Assembly: GCF_004115265.2 (NCBI RefSeq)
Contig: NC_046285.1
Location: 79,374,015-79,438,014, forward strand
Reading direction: 5' to 3'
From: Rhinolophus ferrumequinum
Taxonomy: Eukaryota; Chordata; Mammalia; Chiroptera; Rhinolophidae
Length of the DNA: 64,000 bases
Shown piece after piece: positions 9,966 to 21,359 of the stretch. Below the pieces are notes generated by a model. That model was not told the origin of the DNA and ran no database searches. It saw only the letters and a list, made by a program, of their open reading frames with translations. How positions within the stretch are numbered: the first letter of the stretch is position 1; each line of letters opens with the position of its first letter. Position numbers and translations under genes: made by a program.

Positions 9966-11174
9966 ATGCACAATTTTGAGGACGAGTTAACATGCCCCAT
10001 TTGTTACAGTATATTTGAAGACCCTCGTGTATTACCATGCTCTCATACATTTTGCAGAAACTGCTTGGAAAACGTTCTTCAGGCATCTGGTAACTTTTAT
10101 ATATGGAGACCTTTACGAATTCCACTCAAGTGCCCTAATTGCAGAAGTATTATTGAAATTCCTCCATCTGGTATTGAATCTTTACCTGTTAACTTTGCAT
10201 TAAGGGCTATTATTGAAAAGTACCAGCAAGAAGACCATCCGGATATCGTCACTTGCCCTGAACATTATAGGCAACCATTAAATGTTTACTGTCTACTAGA
10301 TAAAAAATTAGTTTGTGGTCATTGCCTTACTATAGGTCAACATCATGGTCATCCTATAGATGATCTTCAAAGTGCCTATCTGAAAGAAAAGGACACGCCT
10401 CAGAAATTGCTTGAACAGTTAACTGACACACACTGGACAGATCTCACTCATCTTACTGAAAAGCTAGAAGAACAAAAATCTCATTTGGAGAAAATGGTCC
10501 AAAGTGATAAGGAAGTTGTTCTCCAGTATTTTAAGGAGCTTAGTGATACATTAGAACAGAAGAAAAAAGTTTTCCTAACTGCTCTCTCTGATGTGGGCAA
10601 TCTGATTAATCAAGAATATACTCCACAAATTGAAAGAATGAAAGAAATGAGAGAGCAGCAGTTTGAATTAATGACATTGACAACATCTTTACAAGAAGAG
10701 TCTCCACTTAAATTTCTTGAAAAACTCGATGATGTCCGCCAGCATGTGCAGATCTTGAGACAAATACGACTCCCTGAGGTCCAACCTGTTGAAATCTATC
10801 CTCAAGTAAGCCAAGTATTGAAAGAAGATTGGAACAGAACAGAAATTGGACAAATAAAGAAACTTCTCATTCCTAAAATGAAAATTTCTTCTAAAAGGAT
10901 GCCATGTTCCTGGCCTGATGATGAAAAGGATGTTGAACTTTTTAGGATTCTAAACATTGCTACAGTTTCACTAATTTCTGTGATACTGATGTTGATCCTC
11001 TTTTTTAACCAAAACATAATAACCTTTCTAAATGAAATCACTTCAGTGTGTTTCTCTGAAATCTGTCTATCTGTTTACCAAAGTTTATCTAACAATCTGC
11101 ATGACTTAAAGAATATACTATGTCACACTTTGCATTTACTAAAGGAATTCATGTGGAAAATAGTTTCTCGTTGA
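9966..11174 (+). CDS. TRIM59: TRIM59, tripartite-motif E3 ubiquitin ligase (complete)
   Basis: A single-exon frame of 402 codons (human protein 403). The RING finger has ligands C10, C13, C25, H27, C30, C33, C56 and C59. The B-box is at C97, H100, C109, C117, C120, H126 and H129. A coiled coil covers about residues 150-260, and one membrane segment about 329-347 (ILNIATVSLISVILMLILFF) anchors it. No SPRY domain, as expected for this TRIM class. The RING recruits E2 enzymes. Family work places TRIM59 at the ER/membranes, with roles in NF-kB/interferon control and proliferation. The ATG follows the acceptor TTTCTAG|GAA by three bases and starts the conserved MHNFEDELTCPIC, which settles the start. 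The frame is intact. SMC4 converges on it from the other strand. Confidence 0.98.
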   Translation: MHNFEDELTCPICYSIFEDPRVLPCSHTFCRNCLENVLQASGNFYIWRPLRIPLKCPNCRSIIEIPPSGIESLPVNFALRAIIEKYQQEDHPDIVTCPEHYRQPLNVYCLLDKKLVCGHCLTIGQHHGHPIDDLQSAYLKEKDTPQKLLEQLTDTHWTDLTHLTEKLEEQKSHLEKMVQSDKEVVLQYFKELSDTLEQKKKVFLTALSDVGNLINQEYTPQIERMKEMREQQFELMTLTTSLQEESPLKFLEKLDDVRQHVQILRQIRLPEVQPVEIYPQVSQVLKEDWNRTEIGQIKKLLIPKMKISSKRMPCSWPDDEKDVELFRILNIATVSLISVILMLILFFNQNIITFLNEITSVCFSEICLSVYQSLSNNLHDLKNILCHTLHLLKEFMWKIVSR

Positions 11175-11760
11175 AAATTCAAATCTAAATCATTTAAATA
11201 GGCTTATTCTGTATAGAGACTAAGAACCATTGCTAAATGGAGAAATAGGGGTAGCATGGATAAAGAAAATAGCAAACTAAACTATTAGAATTGCAGCAAA
11301 TATGTAGAAATATTTTAAACCTGTCATTCTTCTGTTGGATAGAAATGTATCAGTTAGAAATGAGACAAAATGTGTCTAGTTTTCAGCCTGAAAACTAGAA
11401 TAAAATCTAGTAATTATTTGATTTGACTATTAACACATCCCATTTTTATGGCTTGAGAGGTTGACTTAATATTGTTATGACATTTAAACATTCTCGTACG
11501 AATATGTTTTTTAGTGTTAATATACTACAGTGGTTGCCAGAATCCTGAAAGTGCCCATGCCTTTGTTTTTGATGTGGCTCGGATATTTCGAATGGGCAAC
11601 TAAGGATGTTAAGGTTTTAAAATCAAGTAGCAAAGTCTAAATTTAATGATAAAGGGTTGCTTAAAGATGTTTTTGATCAAACATACCTGATTCAGACATT
11701 AATGGGTTTCAGATTTAAGAGCCCTAAAATGTTTTACCAACTTACATTCCTAATAAAGCT
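11175..11760 (+). other. TRIM59: TRIM59 3' UTR (end uncertain)
   Basis: AT-rich sequence after the TGA. AATAAA signals lie at 11,399-11,404 and 11,752-11,757, and others follow further on. Which is used cannot be told from sequence. Confidence 0.5.
11752..11757 (+). terminator. TRIM59: Candidate TRIM59 poly(A) signal
   Basis: AATAAA in CCTAATAAAGCT on the coding strand, about 580 bases after the stop. A nearer AATAAA lies at 11,399. Confidence 0.4.
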
Positions 11761-12289
11761 ATTGCTATTGGAAATCTTAAGTGTTGTTAGGGAACAAACA
11801 GTGACATTTTCTAATACTTATATTCTGTGGTTTGTGTAATTTTAGGATTTAACTTTTGTGTAGTTTTTAGTTGTCAGTCAGGTAAATCTGTTCTTTGATA
11901 AAAACTCTAAAACATGTTACTAGAACAAAATATATATTCCATCCACATCAAACTTGGATAGCATCATATTAATTGTGTTTGTCTTAAATTTTCAGCCATA
12001 CATTCCCTTATGCTATTGCCAGAGTACCAATGTGCTAATCTTACTGAATTTTGCTTAAAAGGGAGCCGTAGCACTTAGAGGACTGGCTGCATGAGGTCCG
12101 TTTATGACCAGAATCAGAACTTACCTAGCACAGTTAACTATTGTGTGGGCAAAGATCATTTGAAGGGTGTGATGGAGGTGAGGGAGATAGATATTCAGCA
12201 ACTGAAATAGAAATAGAAATAAATATTAACTTCAGACTGAAGTTGCAATGAGTTAATTATTTAAAAGTATTAGTCACAACACAAAAACA

Positions 12290-12520
12290 CCATGTACTTT
12301 TAAATACATGTAAATATTAATAAGCACTGAAATGTGCTTATTAATAAGTTTATGTTAGCTATTATGTATCAAGCATTTAATCTCAATTTGTGAAGTAGGT
12401 ATGAACCCCCACTTTGTAGATGAAAAAACAGACACAAGTATCATTAGTCCGAGGTCACATAGTTAGTATATGGGAGCCCCCCTCAGATTCAGAGTTCATG
12501 GTGTCATGCTACCTTTAAAG
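12290..12520. repeat. MIR SINE remnant
   Basis: ATTATGTATCAAGCATTTAATC, then a GTAGATGAAAAAACAGACAC part, then AGGTCACATAGTTAGTA: the usual MIR order, heavily diverged. Confidence 0.7.
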
Positions 12521-12710
12521 GATTAAGTAAGCCAAGATTTTTATTAAATTGGGGCTTCTAATCTAAATCTAAGCATTATAGCTAAAAAGTGAAGCATAAA
12601 CCTATCAACATTTTCGGTTTGATATGACTTTTGTAAATTTGCCAGTTTTCAGTAGACAAAACTTTATTTCTTGATGACTTTTATGTAGTATGCATGAATA
12701 TGGTCAAGCA

Positions 12711-13042
12711 CAGACATACCCAGGTTTATTGCACTTTGCAGAATATTACGTGTTTTTTTAAAACAAATTGAAGGTTTGTGGCAACCCTGCATGAAGCAAG
12801 TCTGTGCCAAAGATTACAACTTCCTGAAGGCTCGGATGATGGTTAGCATTTTTTAGCAATAAACTTTTTAAAATTAGGTATGTACATTGTTTTTTTAAAG
12901 ATATAATGCTATTGCACAGTTAGTAGACTGCAATATGTGTAACATAAACATACCTTTATATACACTAGGAAACCAAAAATTTTGTGTGACTAGCTTTACT
13001 GTGGTCTGGAACCACACCCACACTATTTCCAAGGTACGCCTG
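12711..13042. mobile_element. Tigger1-derived non-autonomous DNA transposon
   Basis: The ends CAGACATACC and GGTACGCCTG are inverted copies of the Tigger1 (pogo-type) terminal repeat, followed by TA. Inside, GAAGGTTTGTGGCAACCCTGC and GCTCGGATGATGGTTAGCAT are known Tigger1 end segments joined by a large internal deletion. No transposase remains. Confidence 0.82.
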
Positions 13043-13264
13043 TATACGAATAACTGATTCTTATACATGCCATTCTCTTTTGTATTTTTACCAGAAGGAT
13101 GAGATTGTAAAATTTAAAGTATATAATCTTGAAATACTTCTAGTTTTATGTATAACAAGTATATTTTAATAAACTTATTTTGATATTTTATTTACATGGA
13201 ATGGCTTAATAAGGTGCTCAAACTCAAGAGTGGTAGCTTTGCAATTTACATCCCATGAATGGAG

Positions 13265-13267
<3 letters not shown>

Positions 13268-13313
<46 letters not shown>

Positions 13314-13325
13314 TATATAGATATA
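13268..13325. repeat. (TA)n(CA)n microsatellite
   Basis: A run of TA units followed by about 12 CA units and then mixed TA, at the 3' edge of the antisense L1. It may have grown from the L1 tail. Confidence 0.9.
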
Positions 13326-15120
13326 TAATTGACATTTAGTATTATTTAATATTTCTGGTGTACAGTGCAGTGCTTAGGCATTTATATAATCTGTGAAGTG
13401 ATCCCCTTGATCATTACCCATCTGACACCCTACATAATCTTTACAACATTAAGGATTATATTCCCCATACTGTATTTCACATCCCCGTGACTGTTTTGTG
13501 ACTACCAATTTGTACTTTCTAATCCCTTCACCTCTTGTCTGATCCCCCAAGTCCCCTTCCATCTAGCAACCATTAGTTTTTTTCTCTGTATGGGTCGATT
13601 TCTATTTTGTTTGCTCATTTATTCTAGTTTAGAATCCACATATAAGTGAAATCATACGGTATTTGTCTTTCTCAGTCTGATTTATTTCACGTCCATCCGT
13701 GTTGTTGCAAATGGTAAGATTTCATTCTTTTTTGTGGCAGCGTAATAATACTCCATTGTATAAATGTCCCACAAATTCTTTATCCAGTCATCTATTGATG
13801 GGCATTTTGGTTGTTTCCATATCTTGGCTATTGTAAATAGTGCTGCAGTAAACAAGGGGTGCGCATATGTATTTGAATTAGTTTTCTGGATTTCTTTGGA
13901 TAAATACCCAGGAGTGGAATTGCTGGGTCATATGGTAGTTCTATTTTTAATTTTTTGAGGAACCTCCATACTGTTTTCCATAGTGGCTACACCAATTTGC
14001 AATCCCACCAGCAGTGCTCGAGAGTTTCTTTTTCTCCACATCCTCGCCAGTACTTGTTGTTTGTTGATTTATTGGTGATCACCATTCTGACAGGTGTGAG
14101 TTGGTATCTCATTGTGGCTTTTATTTGCATTTTTCTGATGATTAGTGACGTGGAGCATCTTTTCAAATGTCTATTGGCCATCTGTATGTCCTCTTTGGAG
14201 AAATGTCTATTCAGGTCCTCTGCCCAATTTTTAATTGGATTATTTGGTTTTTTGGTGTTGAGTTGTATGAATTTTTTAAATAAATTTTGTATATTAACCC
14301 CTTATGAGATGTACTATTGGCAACTATCTTCTCCTATTCAGTAGGATGTCTTTTTGTTTTGTTGATGGTTTCCTTTGCTGTGAAGAAACTTTTTAGGTAT
14401 ATGTAGTCCTATTTGTTTATATTTTCTTTTTTTCCCCTTGTCTGAGAAGATATATCAGTAAAAATATTACTAAGGGTAAGGTCTGTGAGTTTATTTCCTA
14501 TATTTTCTTCCAGGAGTTTTATGGTTTCTGGTCTTATATTTAAGTCTTTAATCCATTTTGAGTTTATTCTTGTACATGGTGTAAGGTGGTCCAGTTTCAT
14601 TTTTTTGCATGTATCTGTCCAGTTTTCCCAGCACCATTTATAAATAGACTGTCTTTACCCCAATGTAAATTCTTGCTTCCTTTGTCATAGATTAAATGAC
14701 CATATTGTCATAGATTTATTTCTGGATTCTCTGGTTCCATTGATCTATCTGTCTGTTTCTATGACAATACCATGGTGATGACTATGGCCTTGTAGTATAA
14801 TTTGATATCAGGTAGCGTGATACCTCCTACTTTGTTCTTATTTCTCAGTATTGCTGTGGCTAATTGGGGTCTTCTATGGTTCCATGTAAATTTTAGATTT
14901 GTTCTAGTTCTGTGAAAAATGCTGTTGGTATTTTGATAGGAATTGCATTGAATCTACATTGCTTTGAGTAGTATGGACATTTTAACTATGTTAAGTCTTT
15001 CTATCCATGAGCATAGTATTTTTTCATTTATTTGTATCTTTAGTTTTTTCTCTTTAATGTCTTACAATTTTTTGAGTACAGTTACATGTCTTTTACTTCC
15101 TTGGTTAAATTTATTCCTAA

Positions 15121-15123
15121 GTA

Positions 15124-15169
<46 letters not shown>

Positions 15170-15170
15170 T
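15121..15170. repeat. (ATT)n microsatellite inside L1 ORF2
   Basis: About 16 tandem ATT/TAT units within the L1, an expansion of a short AT stretch in the parent element. Confidence 0.95.
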
Positions 15171-18065
15171 TTAATGCAATTGTAAATGGGATGGTTTTCT
15201 TAATTTCTCTTTCTGATAGTTTGTTACTGGTGTATAAAAATGAAACCAATTTGTGGATTTTAATTTTGTATCCTGCTTTACTAAATTCATTTATTCTAAT
15301 AGTTTTTTGATGGAGTCTTTGGGGCTCTCTACGTCTAGTATCATGTCATCTGCAAATAATGACAATTTTACTTTCTTCTTTGCAATTTGGAAGATTTTTA
15401 TTTTGTCTGATTGCTGTGGCTAGAACTTCCTGTACTATGTTGAATAAAAGTGGTGAAAGGGGGCAACCTTGTCTTTTTCCTGATCTTAAGGAGAATGCTT
15501 TTAGCTTTTCCCCATTGACTATATTAGCTGTAGGTTAGTCATGTATGGCCTTTATTATGTTGACATATGTTCCCTCTATATCCCACTTTGAGAGTTTTTA
15601 TCATAAATGGATGCTGGAAAAATGCTTTTTTTGCATCTGTTGATATGATCATATTTTTATTTTTCATTTTATGTGGTGATGTGGTGTATCATGTTAATTG
15701 ATTTGCGGATATTGAACCAACCTTGTATACCAGGGATGAATCTCACTTGATCGTGGTGTATGAACTTTTTAATGTATTGCTGAATTTGGTTTGCTGATAT
15801 TTTGTTGAGGATTTTTGCATCCAAGTTCATTAGGGATATCAGCCTATAGTTTTCATTTTTTTTGGTAATGTCTTTGTCAGTTTTTTTGGAATCAGGGTAA
15901 TGGCCTCGTAAAATGAGCTTGGGAGCTTTCCCTCCTCCTGGAGGTTTTGGAATAGTTTGAGGAGAATAGGTGTTAATTCTTTTTTGAATGTTTGGTATAA
16001 TTCACCTGTGAAGCAGTGTGGTCCAGGACATTTGTTTGTAGGGAGCTTGTTGATTACTGATTCAATTTCATTGGTAGTAATTGGTCTGGTTAGATTTTGT
16101 TTCTTCTTGATTCAGCCTTGGAAGATTGTATGCTTCTAGGAATTTATTCATGTCTTCCAGATTGTCTAATATGTTGGCATATGGCTGCTCATAGTATTTT
16201 CTTAAATTTTTTTTGTGTGTTTCTGTGATGTCGATTGTCACTTCTCTTCCATTTCTGATTTTGTGTCCTCTTTCTTGATGAGTATGATTAAAGGTTTGTC
16301 AGTTTTGTTTATCTTTAAAAAAAAAAAAAGCTCTTGGTTTCATTGATCTTTTGGGTTGTTTTTCATTTGTTTCCGCACTAATCTTTATTCTTTCCTTCCT
16401 TGTATTCTGGGTTTATTTTGCTGGTCTTTTTCCAGTTTCCTTAGGTGTAAAGGCAGACTGTTGATTTGAAATTTTTGTTTCTTTATGTAGGCCTGCACTG
16501 CTATGAATTTCCCTTTTAGGACTGTTTTCGCTGTCCATAGATTTCGGGTTATTGTGTTTTCATTTTCGTTTGTCTCAGGTATCTTGATTTTTTTCCTTGA
16601 TCTCATTGTTGACCTATTCATTATTTAGTAGCATGTTAATATGATTTCAATCTTCTTGAATTTATTGAGACTTGTTTTGTGGCCTAACATGTGATCTATC
16701 TTGGAAAATGTTCCATGTGCACTTGAAAAGAGTGTATATTCTGCTGCCTTGGGGTGAAATGCTCTAAAAATATCAAATCCATCTGGTGTCATTTAAGGCC
16801 GGTTTCTGTGTTGATTTTCTGTCTAGAGGATCTGTCCATTGGTGTCAGTGGGGTGTCAAAGTCCCCTACTATGATTGTGTTGCTGTTTATCTCTGCCTTT
16901 ATGTCTGTCAATGTTTGTTTTGTATATTTAGGTGCTGCTATGTTGGGTGCATAGATGTTTATTAGTGTTATATACTCTTTTTGGATTGATCCCTTTATCA
17001 TTATGTAATGTCCTTTTTTGTCTTTTATTATAGTCTTCATTTTAAAGTCTATTTTGTCCGATGTAAGTATTGCTACTCCAGTTGTTTCGTTTTCATTTGT
17101 GTGAAATATCTTTTTTCCATCCCTTTACTTTCAGTCTGTGTATGTCTTTTGGTCTGAGGTGGGTCTCCTGTAGACAGCATATGTAAGGGTCTTGTTTTCT
17201 TACCCACTCAGCTACCCTATGTCTTTTGGTTGGAACATTTAATCCATTTACATTTAAAGTGATTAAGGTACATAGTTGTTACTATTTTATTCACATTTTT
17301 TTTTTTCGTTTTCTCCTTTCTGCTTAAAGAAGTCTTTTTTAACATTTCTTACAATACTGGCTTGGTGGTAATGAATTCCTTTAGCTTTTTCTTATTTGGA
17401 AAGCTCTTTATCTCTCCTTCAATTTTAAATGATAGCTTTGCTGGGTAGAGTAGTCTTGATTGTAGGCCCTTGTTTTTCATCACTTTGATATTTCCTGCCA
17501 CTCCCTCTGGCCTGCAAAGTTTCTGTTGCAAAATCAGCTGATAATCTTATGTGAGCTCCCTTGTGAGTAAGTAGTTGTCTTTCTCTTGCTGCTTTTAGGA
17601 TTCTCTGTCTTTAATCTTTGTCTCGGTGTGGGCCTGTTTGGGTTCATCTTCTTTGGGACTCTGCACTTCCAGGGCCTGAATGTCTTATATCCTTCACAAG
17701 GTTAGGGAAGTTTTCAGTCATTATTTGTTCAAATAGATTCTTGTTGCCTTTCTTCCTCTCTTCTCCTTCTGGTACTCTCCTATGATGCGAATGTTGTTAC
17801 GCTTGATGTTGTCCCACAGGTCCTTTAAACTATCTTCATTGTTTTTTATTTTTTCTTTTTGTTCCGATTGGGTGTGTTCTACTAATTTGTGTGCTAAATT
17901 GCTGATTTGATTCTCTGCTTCATCTAATTTGCTGGTGATTCCTTCTAGTGTATTTATTCATTTCAATTATTCTTGATTTCTGACTTTTTTTTAATGATTT
18001 CTTTGTCCTTTTTTATGCTTGCTATCTCTTTGTTGAAATTCTTACCAAGTTCCTTAAGCATTCTT

Positions 18066-18558
18066 TTTTTTTTTTTCTTTAAAGATTTTATTGGGGAAGG
18101 GGAACAGGAGTTTATTGGGGAACAGTGTATACTTCCAGGCCTTTTTTCCAAGTCAAGTTGTTGTCCTTTCAATCTTAGTTGTGGAGGGTGCCGTTCAGCT
18201 TCAAGTTGTTGTCCTTTCAGTCTTAGTTGTGGAGGGCGCAGCTCAGCTCCAGGTCCAGTTGCCATTTTCTAGTTGCAGAGAGCACAGCCCACCATCCCTT
18301 GCGGGAGTTGAACCGGCAACCTTGTGGTTGAGAGCCCACGCACTCCAACCAACTGAGCCATCCGGGAGGCAGCTCAGCTCAAGGTGCCCTGTTCAGTCTT
18401 AGTTGCAGGGGGCGCTGCCCACCACCCCTTGCGGGACTTAAGGAATTGAGCTGGCAACCTTGTGGTTGAGAGCCCACTGGCCCATGTGGGAATCGAACCG
18501 GCAGCCTTGGGAGTTAGGAGCATGGAGCTCCAACCACCTGAGCCACTGGGCCCACCCA
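18066..18558 (-). mobile_element. Rhin-1 type tRNA-derived SINE (with extended/duplicated head) in L1 ORF1
   Basis: Flanked by an exact 14-bp target duplication CCTTAAGCATTCTT (18,052-18,065 and 18,559-18,572). Poly-T and TTTATTGGGG lie at the left. The tRNA-like promoter unit appears twice on the minus strand. One copy is near 18,300-18,365 (GGCTCAGTTGGTTGGAGTG, then GGTTCAACTCCC) and one near 18,490-18,555 (GGCTCAGGTGGTTGGAGC, then GGTTCGATTCCC), so the element has a dimeric head. Internal GTTGTGGAGGG-type units repeat several times. Confidence 0.9.
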
Positions 18559-20129
18559 CCTTAAGCATTCTTATAATCAGTGTTTTAAACTCTGTCTCTG
18601 GTAGGTTGGTTGCTCCATTTCATTTAGTTGCATTTCTGGAGGTTTCTCCTGTTCTTTTATTTGGGACATGTTTTTTGTTTCGTCATTCTGGCTGCTGCTT
18701 TGTGTTTGCTTCTGTGTATTAGGTATATCTCCTATGTCTCTCAGTCTTTGCTATGTGGGCTTATGTAGTATGTGTAGTCCAGTTGTGCAGTCTCTAATTT
18801 CATGTGCGTCTGGTTCCAGGAGTGTCCCTTGTGTGTGTTCTGTTGTTGAGCCTTGATTGTTTTCGGCTTCTCAGTGGGTGGGTTTGACTCCCAGGCTGAC
18901 TGAGGACTGGCTATGTCCAGTGTATGAGCTACTGTGTGGGGGCTGACCCCTCAGAGGAGTCTTCACCCCCGTGGGCTCTTGTGCCTGTTGAGACGCTCCC
19001 CCACTTTGGGTGTGCCACTTGTGGGGCTAACCGGGTAGTGCTCTGGTGTGGCCTGAAGCTGGCCTCTGGGTGTGTTGTTTCTGGTGTCTGTTAGGATGGG
19101 CTCCTGTACAGGCCAATTTCAGCCGTGCCTGTTACTGGCCCTTGGCTACCTGGTAGGAGCCACAGAGCTGTATGTGGTTGGCTGCTGCCCATGCTGGACC
19201 TGGAGGCATGTTGGGGTGGTTTCGCTGTGTACAGAAGTTGGCTGCCACCAATAGTGGGCCTGAGGCAGCTTAGCAAAAGGCCCAGGGCCCCCTAGGCCGA
19301 TTGCCACCCACCCCCTGCATGTAAGTCTGTCATTGCAAGAGCCTCCTTAGGAGTGCTTGCTGGGCTGGTTGACTCAGTGTTGAGCGTGCCCTCGATGCAG
19401 CACTAGCTGGGCAGGGTGTTCAATGGAGTCACAAGATGTGACTGGGGGTTTTTACAAAGGGAATGCAGATTTAATTCTTACTCCAGTGCCCAGCCTGTGA
19501 CCACTTTGCAGGGTGCCCCAAGAACAATTTGCGAGTCTGAGGTGGTGGCTGACTGCCCCCGAGTAGCAGTGGCAGTTTTTGGGTCACTGTCCACCATGAA
19601 AATCTCCCCAGGCTGTTGCGGATTGTTTGCTGCTGTACAAGTTCTCCAATGGCTTGTGGAGTGGGCCAGCCACCCAGGTGCCCAGACTGCCCCTGGCAAT
19701 AGACCTGGGGTGGGTGGGGTGGGACTCCAGGGAGCTAAGGGGTGTGGGCAGTGGTTTTAACAGTCAGTGCAGTCTCGGGTCCCTCACCGGTGCTGCCCAC
19801 CCTGTAAACATGCTGAGAACACCACAACCAGCCACCACTTGTCTCAGGGCCCACAGGTTCCCGAGAGCTGCCTAAGAGAGTGTGGCACAGGTCTTGGGTT
19901 ACCATCCACCAGCAAATGTTTCCCAGGCTGCTGCAGGCCCTCCATCTGCTTGTCAGACTTCCACAGCCTGTGGGGTGGAACCAACTCTACTACACTGGTT
20001 ATAAAATGTAATAAAAGTATTAAATTCCATTCACCTCTACTCTCACCAATGAAAAAGCACTTGATTATAATTATAGCCTTTTCCGGTTAGTTTTCTCTTT
20101 ACAATCTTGATTTAAAACTAATGACCACA

Positions 20130-21206
20130 GTTGAATTTCAGATCTTGCTTTATTTAAGTCCACGATAATGTATTTACATTTTTAATGGCCAGAAAGCTTT
20201 AATGACACCAACCTTTGTTGGATTTTTAGTAACAAAACAATGCTTCACTGAATAATTAGCTATTAACTCACAATTTTAATTTAAGTCCTCAGGATCAATA
20301 TCTAGAAATTGAATAGCTAGGGCAAAGACTTTTGGTTCAATAACAAAATTCTTTCTGAAAACCAAGTAGTTGCCAAGTAGCATTTATTTATTTCCAGTAG
20401 CATTTTAACATTTTTGAGCAAATGGTGTTAAAAAAAAAAAAAACCCACAAAATCCTGACAATTTGGTAGGCAAACAGCCCTCAACCTTAATTTCCAATTA
20501 TTTACACTAAGGAAGTTAACTCCTATAAACTTCACTCTTTTATGAAGCAACTATATAGTGGGCATTTTTTCCTTTTAACATATGTGATACCTGGTCTTAT
20601 TCAGTTAGACATTGACTCAGTTTGCCTGCCCTCATGCAAGTATTTTAAACAAACATATCAAGTTTTAGGAAAACATGTAAGATATTTAAAATCTCATCAT
20701 TACAATTCAGAATGACTGATTTAAAAAAAAAAATGGTTCCAGTATTCAGGTAATAAATATTTTGATTAAATTAGTAAATTAAGTGGAAAACCTTTAGAAC
20801 TTATACAATAGTTTTTCCCACCAGGCAGGTTTCTCCACTGTAGGTCAAAGGTCCATGAGGGTATGCTGCATCTTGTTTAGAACTTTACTGTTAATCAACT
20901 AACATACTTTTAACTCTGCTAGTAGCAATTTGGGAAAAAGGGCAGTAACCTGACCCTGCAGGCATCTTATCTTCTCCATAGTCTGCTGTTTACAAAGTTA
21001 CCAGATTCTTACAATCTCCTAGAAGGCGGTTTGCAGAATATTTTATTAGACTTGTAACAGCATAAACTAGAAGGCCATTTTCATTATATGATCCAGTTTA
21101 GGAATATGTATTTTATACAGTTTATAATCCTTTACAAGTAGAAAATCAGTAATACAATACACTGAATCTGCTGATTCAATCTGAGGAATCTTCAGTATAA
21201 ACAAGT
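20130..21206 (-). other. SMC4: Probable SMC4 3' UTR
   Basis: A repeat-poor AT-rich stretch between the SMC4 stop codon and the L1 block. No other gene is seen. The true end depends on which poly(A) signal is used. Confidence 0.5.
20149..20154 (-). terminator. SMC4: Candidate SMC4 poly(A) signal
   Basis: TTTATT on the + strand, i.e. AATAAA on the coding strand, about 1.05 kb after the SMC4 stop and just before the L1 begins. Other candidates are near 20,385 and 21,045. The choice among them is inferred. Confidence 0.35.
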
Positions 21207-21359
21207 TTAACAAAGTCCTTTAGATGCAATTTCTTTTGGGTTTACTGCAACACTTTTTGTTATATTGTATGTTTTGTAAATTCCAATAAGTCTGTCTGAA
21301 ATCTCAAACATATTATTTCGAAGAGAAATTATTATGAACTGGGCATTTTTTGTTTGTTC
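21207..21359 (-). CDS. SMC4: SMC4 coding exon 23 (last)
   Basis: Residues 1,238-1,287 and stop: EQTKNAQFIIISLRNNMFEI ... KEIASKGLC. This is the end of the head domain, including the switch/H-loop side of the ATPase. Acceptor TTTAG|GAAC. Confidence 0.97.
   Translation of the reverse strand, partial: EQTKNAQFIIISLRNNMFEISDRLIGIYKTYNITKSVAVNPKEIASKGLC

Larger units (their letters stand above)
13326..20000 (-). mobile_element. Near full-length degenerate L1 LINE
   Basis: Minus-strand L1 of about 6.7 kb. The 3' UTR is at 13,326-13,980 and ORF2 at about 13,990-17,200. The complement of 15,345-15,360 gives the FADD catalytic motif. The endonuclease part at 16,789-17,040 has NIYAPN and GDFDTPLT, where active L1s read GDFNTPL. 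ORF1 is at about 17,350-18,065 and 18,573 on, with the C-terminal part near 17,349-17,531 and a lysine-rich coiled-coil part near 17,963-18,060. A GC-rich 5' UTR-like region extends to about 20,000. Many frame breaks make it inactive. A SINE sits in ORF1 (18,066-18,558). A long ATT-repeat tract (15,121-15,170) lies in ORF2. Target duplications were not found. Confidence 0.9.

Noticed and set aside
13268-13325. Alternating purine-pyrimidine tract as a Z-DNA or regulatory element
   Set aside because: Simple repeat at an L1 edge; no evidence of function.
17963-18265. 100-residue minus-strand frame ending in lysine-rich sequence
   Set aside because: Chance fusion of SINE sequence with L1 ORF1 remnants.
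18300-18560. tRNA-like A and B boxes
   Set aside because: They belong to a SINE; no intact cloverleaf, and the element has a poly-A tail and target duplications.
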